Part shown: positions 9,101 through 11,875 of the stretch, one piece after another
How positions within the stretch are numbered: the stretch's first letter is position 1
Layout: each line of letters begins with the position of its first letter
NCBI GenBank assembly: GCA_002432545.1
Contig: DJFR01000107.1
Span: 4,437-16,311 of the forward strand
Direction of reading: 5' to 3'
DNA length: 11,875 nt
Source: Flammeovirgaceae bacterium UBA5867
GTDB lineage: Bacteria; Bacteroidota; Bacteroidia; Cytophagales; Cyclobacteriaceae
Notes under the pieces: model-generated
The model's input: the letters and a program-made list of their open reading frames with translations, nothing else
What the model was told of the DNA's origin: nothing
Databases searched by the model: none
Program-made: the position numbers and the translations under genes

Positions 9101-9424
9101 ACTATATCCCGTAAGGCCGATGCCGGTGGCTGTGTTCGTTACGGCAATGTGTTGGTAAGTTGTTCCGGCTGGCACCTCTACTTCAATCATTTGATTGGAT
9201 GCCGTAAGTACTTTTCCCTTCACGGCTCCAAAATATACCACGAGTTTTGTCGCATCAGAGCCGAAGTTAGTGCCTTTGATCGTAACTTTCTCCGACATGC
9301 TGGTGCTCGTCTTATCAACCGATCTGATCTCTGGTCGCTGTGCATATACTGTACAGCAAGAGAGTATCATGATATATAGAGTAATACCTGATGATTTCGC
9401 GATAATGTTGAATAATGCCTTCAT
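6164..9424 (-). CDS. T9SS type B cargo: TIG, seven FG-GAP repeats, Ig/PKD domains and gliding-motility-associated C-terminal domain
   Basis: A 1086-residue secreted protein. The start at 9424 is chosen because MKALFN opens a signal peptide (residues 1-28, cleavage VYA-Q); the same frame also has ATGs at 9469 and 9463, which would add 15 or 13 N-terminal residues. Domains in order: IPT/TIG sandwich (about 30-115); seven FG-GAP/VCBS repeats (about 130-500) with D-L-D-x-D-G-K loops, enough for one integrin-like seven-bladed propeller; three Ig-like domains with W and paired Cys (about 500-755); a PKD domain with NWNFDDGK (about 757-838); two further Ig-like domains (845-990); and a type B sorting domain (994-1086). 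It is expected to cross the outer membrane by the type IX machinery and stay at or leave the surface. It follows the PorP-like gene with almost no spacer. No enzyme domain is visible; adhesion or sugar/protein binding is inferred. Confidence 0.93.
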   Translation of the reverse strand: MKALFNIIAKSSGITLYIMILSCCTVYAQRPEIRSVDKTSTSMSEKVTIKGTNFGSDATKLVVYFGAVKGKVLTASNQMIEVEVPAGTTYQHIAVTNTATGIGLTGYSNDSFLLSFSGKSPFSTSNLSAQSDFDAEDGLYDHCLCDLDDDGKADVATANNGNNNITILRNTSSGIGNISFTKIPFGLGTYSLHVRCGDLNGDGKQDLVLTEGSIALSDRVFILPNASTGTGNFTFGAPITIKLTGRKNAKVDIADLDLNGKPELLVTDQGSNTISVLVNQSTPAAISFAASPVNITIPSTASTDGIAVDDLNGDSYPEIVTSQFQTATSNLFIIENKSTAAGVAIGAITTLSIGNTVKRIRIGDLDNDGKKDIAVTQLLGSSISVFRNQGSGSTISFASPLLITTEANPWGLDFGDLDGDGKIDIVAASVTQTKLTILNNQSTPGNLSFTKDVVNTTYITRHVRIGDLDGDGKPDISFTSVDKTGVPASKVSVFRNRSCVFPVISPTETPLTLCTGALPYKLYATVSKGSYYEWRKNGAVVSCGLNQNTFDVTAATGTGIYTVRVIAEGGTCASATGCVQESDGIDITVVAGTAGATTPANNGPVCLGGTLNLSINSIAGVTYEWTGPEGYTGTGAAPAPVTNFSLEKAGLYYVDVRVGSCLLRRQSTLVQAVDVPTFTISPADELVVCQGAATQNLEVVPNDPAYTYQWFKDGAAVSTGAQLPITSVPASSGNYTVKAGNAGCSVNIETAPVKVTITTTITANFTAPGTACANQKVKFTNASTSDASVTTFYNWNFDDGKTSTEKDPEHIFTSAASYDVTLTVSYAGNSCAETKMIPITITAAPAVAITNPSNDYTFCEGAKLLLQVTGTFTAYSWSTGATTSSIEVGEEGTYSVDVTATNGCILTTSRTVETLPAPSVLVTATPPQINEGESSQLAASGLESYSWEPAETLSQASIANPVATPLVSTAYKVTGLDANGCEGTATIEVKVAGDAIVTKLKPGNFISPNNDGPNEQWVVENILTYPQCGITIYDEKGVKVFEAKPYQNNWDGTFNGKKLPDGVYYYIIRCDGEESAPRAGSITLIR
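6167..6445 (-). other. Type B T9SS C-terminal sorting domain (CHU_C / gliding motility-associated)
   Basis: The last 93 residues match this family's pattern: F-x-S-P-N-N-D-G-x-N-E at the start, then an I-T-I-Y-D-E-K-G strand, N-N-W-D-G-T-F-N-G-K-K-L-P-D-G-V-Y-Y-Y in the middle and a closing G-S-I-T-L-I-R. In the established system, domains of this class direct export by the type IX secretion system and typically need a PorP/SprF-family partner, which is encoded immediately upstream here. Confidence 0.93.
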
Positions 9425-9472
9425 TATACCATAAATGCAGCGAGGTGTTGAAAACGTAACCATACCCATTTC

Positions 9473-10786
9473 TTACTTATCGGATGTTACTACCAACAGT
9501 CGAGCTGTTTTCAATTTTGTATACGCCTTCAGGTTACGGATCTCTTCGTGTGCTTCGGCAGCCTTAGCAGTTTCCAATACATGCACATAATACTTTTTGT
9601 CCTGTGGATTATAGAAGATATCCGCATTGAACTTGTCGTTAACAAGTTTACGCTTGGCTGCATCCGCCCGGTTAAAATCAGGGAATACATTGACAACCAC
9701 AAAGTAACGTTTCCTGCTCTCGCCAGTCTTGGCAATGTTATCAGGATCTTGTGTTCCTTCCTGGAAGCGCGCTGTGTGTTTTTCGTTTGGTGACCGTGTA
9801 AGTGTAGAGCGAAGCACCGGTGCTGCACGCTTGAACTTCTTGGCATCGCCTAACCGAAGTCCTAAAATTACTTCGTGTGTACCTTGCGAGAAAGCATCTT
9901 CCGGCTGACTGTTGGGTTCATACGAATAACCGATAATAAACCGGCTGACTTTTATACCTGCGTTGGCTGTATAGCCATACGGTAAACGATATGAACCTCC
10001 CAACCAAAAATTTTCAGAGAGATTGAGTTTACCTAAAAACTCAAACTGACTCGTACCAAATTTAGAGTATTTATAGTTAAAATAGAGTTCGAGCGGAGCA
10101 ATGGTTTCGCGTGTTTTTACTTTTCGTTTTAAGCCTCCTTTACTACGACTAACAATTTTACTTTCAACTTTTTTCTTGTAGTAGATGGTGAAGAATACAT
10201 TGTCGGCAGGAGAGACTGTGGTAACATTAAAGCTGGCATCGCTGTTAAACTTCGAAGGGAAGAGCTGCGGCAACGAAAGCCCTATATTAATACCCGATCC
10301 CGCCCGGTATAACATACCAAAACTTGAAGCAGGCTGCATGTTGTTGGCAGAGTAACTCGCCAGCGCGGGATCGTTCGGATCAGTTACCTTATTCATATCG
10401 ATGCTGTTGGAGATTGCCCCGCCCGATAGTCCGAACATCAACCAGTTTTTCTGGCCAACGGGCATGGCATACGCATACGAAAGTGAAAAGTCAGTGGTAT
10501 TTAAAAGTCCGCGTTTGTACGATGAGATTTTGCCTCCCCAACCCGCACGACTTTCATTCATCATTGTATTGAACGTCAGTGTAGAAAGCTGAGGAGCACC
10601 TTCTATATTCATCCACTGCTGGCGATGCAGCGCATAGACATAAGTATATTCCGTAACAGCTTCTGCCGGGTTATATAAATAAGGATTGATGAAAAAATTA
10701 TTATAAACAGGATAGTTCTGAGCAGACACAGCGTATCCACACAACAGGAAGAGTGTAATAACTAATAAGTTAAAAAAATACCGCAT
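9473..10786 (-). CDS. PorP/SprF-family T9SS outer membrane protein with a C-terminal SPOR-like domain
   Basis: A 437-residue protein. Residues 1-22 are a signal peptide (MRYFF, hydrophobic core, cleavage VSA-Q). Residues 24 to about 310 show PorP/SprF hallmarks: Y-N-N-F-F-I-N-P-Y-L-Y-N-P-A near the mature N-terminus, then R-Q-Q-W-x-x-I-E-G-A-P, L-T-F-N-T, K-x-G-L-L-N, L-S-Y-A-Y and F-G-L-S-G-G, followed by alternating beta strands of an outer membrane barrel. Family members are usually about 300-350 residues; the extra length is a charged linker (about 310-357) and a SPOR-like domain (358-437). Known family members assist export and surface attachment of type B cargo, so the next gene is its likely client. 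Its stop codon is three bases before the first ATG of that gene, indicating co-transcription. No strong Shine-Dalgarno precedes the ATG. It is probably a cargo-specific paralogue rather than the core PorP. Confidence 0.9.
   Translation of the reverse strand: MRYFFNLLVITLFLLCGYAVSAQNYPVYNNFFINPYLYNPAEAVTEYTYVYALHRQQWMNIEGAPQLSTLTFNTMMNESRAGWGGKISSYKRGLLNTTDFSLSYAYAMPVGQKNWLMFGLSGGAISNSIDMNKVTDPNDPALASYSANNMQPASSFGMLYRAGSGINIGLSLPQLFPSKFNSDASFNVTTVSPADNVFFTIYYKKKVESKIVSRSKGGLKRKVKTRETIAPLELYFNYKYSKFGTSQFEFLGKLNLSENFWLGGSYRLPYGYTANAGIKVSRFIIGYSYEPNSQPEDAFSQGTHEVILGLRLGDAKKFKRAAPVLRSTLTRSPNEKHTARFQEGTQDPDNIAKTGESRKRYFVVVNVFPDFNRADAAKRKLVNDKFNADIFYNPQDKKYYVHVLETAKAAEAHEEIRNLKAYTKLKTARLLVVTSDK
9476..9715 (-). 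other. SPOR-like (peptidoglycan-binding) domain at the C-terminus of the PorP-like protein
   Basis: Residues 358-437 fit the SPOR fold pattern: an R-Y-F-V-V-V-N-V-F first strand, an N-x-x-x-A-x-x-x-x-x-L helix, F-N-A-D-I-F-Y, then K-K-Y-Y-V-H-V, a second helix with A-x-x-A-x-x-x-I-R-N-L-K, and a final A-R-L-L-V-V strand. SPOR domains in proteins such as FtsN bind glycan strands stripped of stem peptides. The assignment is by pattern only. Confidence 0.7.
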
Positions 10787-11031
10787 TCACGTCCATTAAT
10801 ATGGGCTATTGCTCAAAAGTCACTCGTTGATTCTGGCTAAAATCACCAGTCATTTTAAAAATGTTACTCACCAGAGTGAATTGTATCAGTTTAAAAAGTC
10901 TGTTTAAAGTAAAACTCACGAATATACAGCGTTTTTTTGTTTTTAACAGAATTGTTCAACGTCTTACTTGACCGAAATCCTGTATTTTTGAGCCTTTAAA
11001 GAATTGTTCTGACAGAAAAACCTCAACCTTA
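10787..11031. promoter_or_regulatory. Divergent regulatory region between the PorP-like operon and the beta-barrel gene
   Basis: These 245 non-coding bases must drive both directions. Visible elements are a perfect 13-base palindrome CATTTTAAAAATG (10851-10863), a short dyad TCAC-CAGA-GTGA (10868-10879), two GTTTAAA copies 13 bases apart (10889 and 10902), a T7-G-T5 tract (10932-10944), and a 10-base direct repeat AGAATTGTTC (10948-10957 and 11000-11009). On the minus strand GACTTTTG (10821-10814) is one base off the -7 consensus and would give a leader of about 20-27 bases to the PorP-like gene. No regulator is encoded in the window. Confidence 0.5.
10983..10990 (+). promoter_or_regulatory. 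-7 promoter box of the beta-barrel gene
   Basis: TATTTTTG is an exact TAnnTTTG match and ends 41 bases before the GTG start. The nearest upstream TTG triplets give gaps of 12 or 28 bases, neither within the usual 17-23, so the -33 element is weak or unconventional. The box sits between the two AGAATTGTTC repeats. Confidence 0.45.
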
Positions 11032-11838
11032 GTGAAAACACGTATATCAAGTGTTCTGATTCTTACTCTTATTTTTTGCGGTGCTGCATATTCGCAGGTA
11101 CTTGTTGGACCGGTAGCAGGGGCAAACTTCTCGTGGACCTCTTTCGGTGATAAGGATCTTAAGGATGAGTATGACGTGTCACCAGTGTTTGGTTATCACG
11201 TGGGCGGGCACCTCGCGTTTAAAGTTCGCAAGCGATTCTTCTTGCATACTTCTCTTATATATTCAACCAAAGGAAAAAATCTGAAAGGCGATGATGGTGG
11301 CTTGATACTAAAGCTCCGCTATAAATATATAGAGATGCCTCTTGTTTACACCGCCTATTTTAAAGGACACATCGGTCAGAAAGAATTCAAATACTCGTTG
11401 GGAGTTGGACCTAATATAAGTTACTGGTTAGGAGGGAAAGGTACCTATGAAAGTGGTGATACCCATGAGTTTCACAATGGTCCATCCGCAGTTATACCAG
11501 TAGATATAGTGTTTGGTAAGGATCCGGCATATGCTACCGAAAATGAAATGGTCGTGCAACGTCCTAACCGTGTACAATTCGGATTAAACTTCACTGCAGG
11601 TTTTCTCTTTGAACCCGTGCGGTATCGCGAAGTTGTATTGACGCTGCGTTATGAACTTGGTCATAGTTACCTGAGTCGTGAAAGCGATGGTATATTCAGT
11701 CCTACATTTCCCTCGTTCAGCGAAACACAAAAAATCAGAAACCAGGGATTCCGGGTATCACTGGCATACCTTATCGACTTGAAAGTTGAAGAGCGGAAGC
11801 GTGGTAAAAGTACAATCGACAGAAGGAGACCTAAATAA
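11032..11838 (+). CDS. PorT-family outer membrane beta-barrel protein
   Basis: A 268-residue protein. The GTG at 11032 is chosen because it opens a good signal peptide (MKTRISSVLILTLIFCGAAYS-Q) and no in-frame ATG lies near it. The mature chain has features of the small PorT-like outer membrane barrel family: G-P-V-A-G-A-N-F-S at the N-terminus, G-Y-H-V-G-G, then F-F-L-H-T-S-L-I-Y-S-T-K-G-K, Y-I-E-M-P-L-V-Y, Y-S-L-G-V-G-P-N-I-S-Y-W-L-G-G and alternating hydrophobic strands up to F-R-V-S-L-A-Y. The last strand is followed by a basic tail (V-E-E-R-K-R-G-K, ending R-R-R-P-K) instead of the usual terminal aromatic residue. Most members of this broad family have no assigned role; a few are T9SS assembly factors, so a link to the divergent cassette is possible but unproven. 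No Shine-Dalgarno is visible. Confidence 0.85.
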   Translation: MKTRISSVLILTLIFCGAAYSQVLVGPVAGANFSWTSFGDKDLKDEYDVSPVFGYHVGGHLAFKVRKRFFLHTSLIYSTKGKNLKGDDGGLILKLRYKYIEMPLVYTAYFKGHIGQKEFKYSLGVGPNISYWLGGKGTYESGDTHEFHNGPSAVIPVDIVFGKDPAYATENEMVVQRPNRVQFGLNFTAGFLFEPVRYREVVLTLRYELGHSYLSRESDGIFSPTFPSFSETQKIRNQGFRVSLAYLIDLKVEERKRGKSTIDRRRPK

Positions 11839-11861
11839 CAAGGTCGTTTCTATTCAATTCG

Positions 11862-11875
11862 ATATATATATATAT
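11862..11875. repeat. (AT)7 dinucleotide run at the right edge
   Basis: Seven AT units follow the beta-barrel gene by 23 bases and are cut by the window edge, so the true length is unknown. It could be a simple A/T-rich spacer or part of a hairpin that continues outside. Confidence 0.8.

Noticed and set aside
9337..9424. Lipoprotein signal (I-L-S-C-C) in the type B cargo protein
   Set aside because: The residues before Cys do not fit the lipobox well (Leu at -2), a normal signal peptidase I site V-Y-A-Q follows, and T9SS cargo uses ordinary Sec signals.
10324..10592. Two overlapping plus-strand ORFs inside the PorP-like gene
   Set aside because: They are antisense to a well-supported PorP/SprF domain and have no signal peptide, family motif or promoter.

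Overview
The window looks like a chromosomal segment of a Bacteroidota bacterium, most likely a gliding or surface-active member of the Cytophagales-type lineages. The reasons are a PorP/SprF-family outer membrane protein, a gliding-motility-associated (type B) C-terminal sorting domain, a PorT-like beta-barrel, signal peptides ending in A-Q or S-Q, the near absence of Shine-Dalgarno sequences, and -7 boxes of the TAnnTTTG type. The genus is not identifiable by eye.

Layout. Three genes lie on the minus strand and one on the plus strand. Read in transcription order, the minus-strand set starts at 10786 with a PorP/SprF-like protein (9473-10786) that carries an extra C-terminal SPOR-like domain. 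It is followed almost without a gap by a 1086-residue cell-surface protein (6164-9424) made of a signal peptide, a TIG domain, seven FG-GAP repeats, several Ig-like/PKD domains and a type B type IX secretion (T9SS) sorting domain. After 269 bases comes a giant secreted protein (1-5894) that runs off the left edge. At least 1964 residues are visible: a duplicated Asp/Cys motif, about eight FG-GAP-like repeats, a CARDB-like domain and 13 Ig/SprB-like repeats. Its C-terminus is outside the window. A divergent 245-base regulatory region (10787-11031) separates this set from a PorT-family beta-barrel gene (11032-11838, plus strand, GTG start). The last 37 bases hold only an AT dinucleotide run.

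How they fit together. Type B T9SS substrates are commonly encoded next to a PorP/SprF-family partner needed for their export or surface attachment (the SprB-SprF pair of Flavobacterium is the model). The minus-strand genes therefore read as a dedicated export and display cassette: one PorP-type partner, one proven type B cargo, and a giant adhesin-like protein that is probably a second cargo. The SPOR-like tail on the PorP protein suggests anchoring of this partner to peptidoglycan and is the most unusual element. The divergent beta-barrel gene may be an unrelated neighbour or an accessory outer membrane protein.
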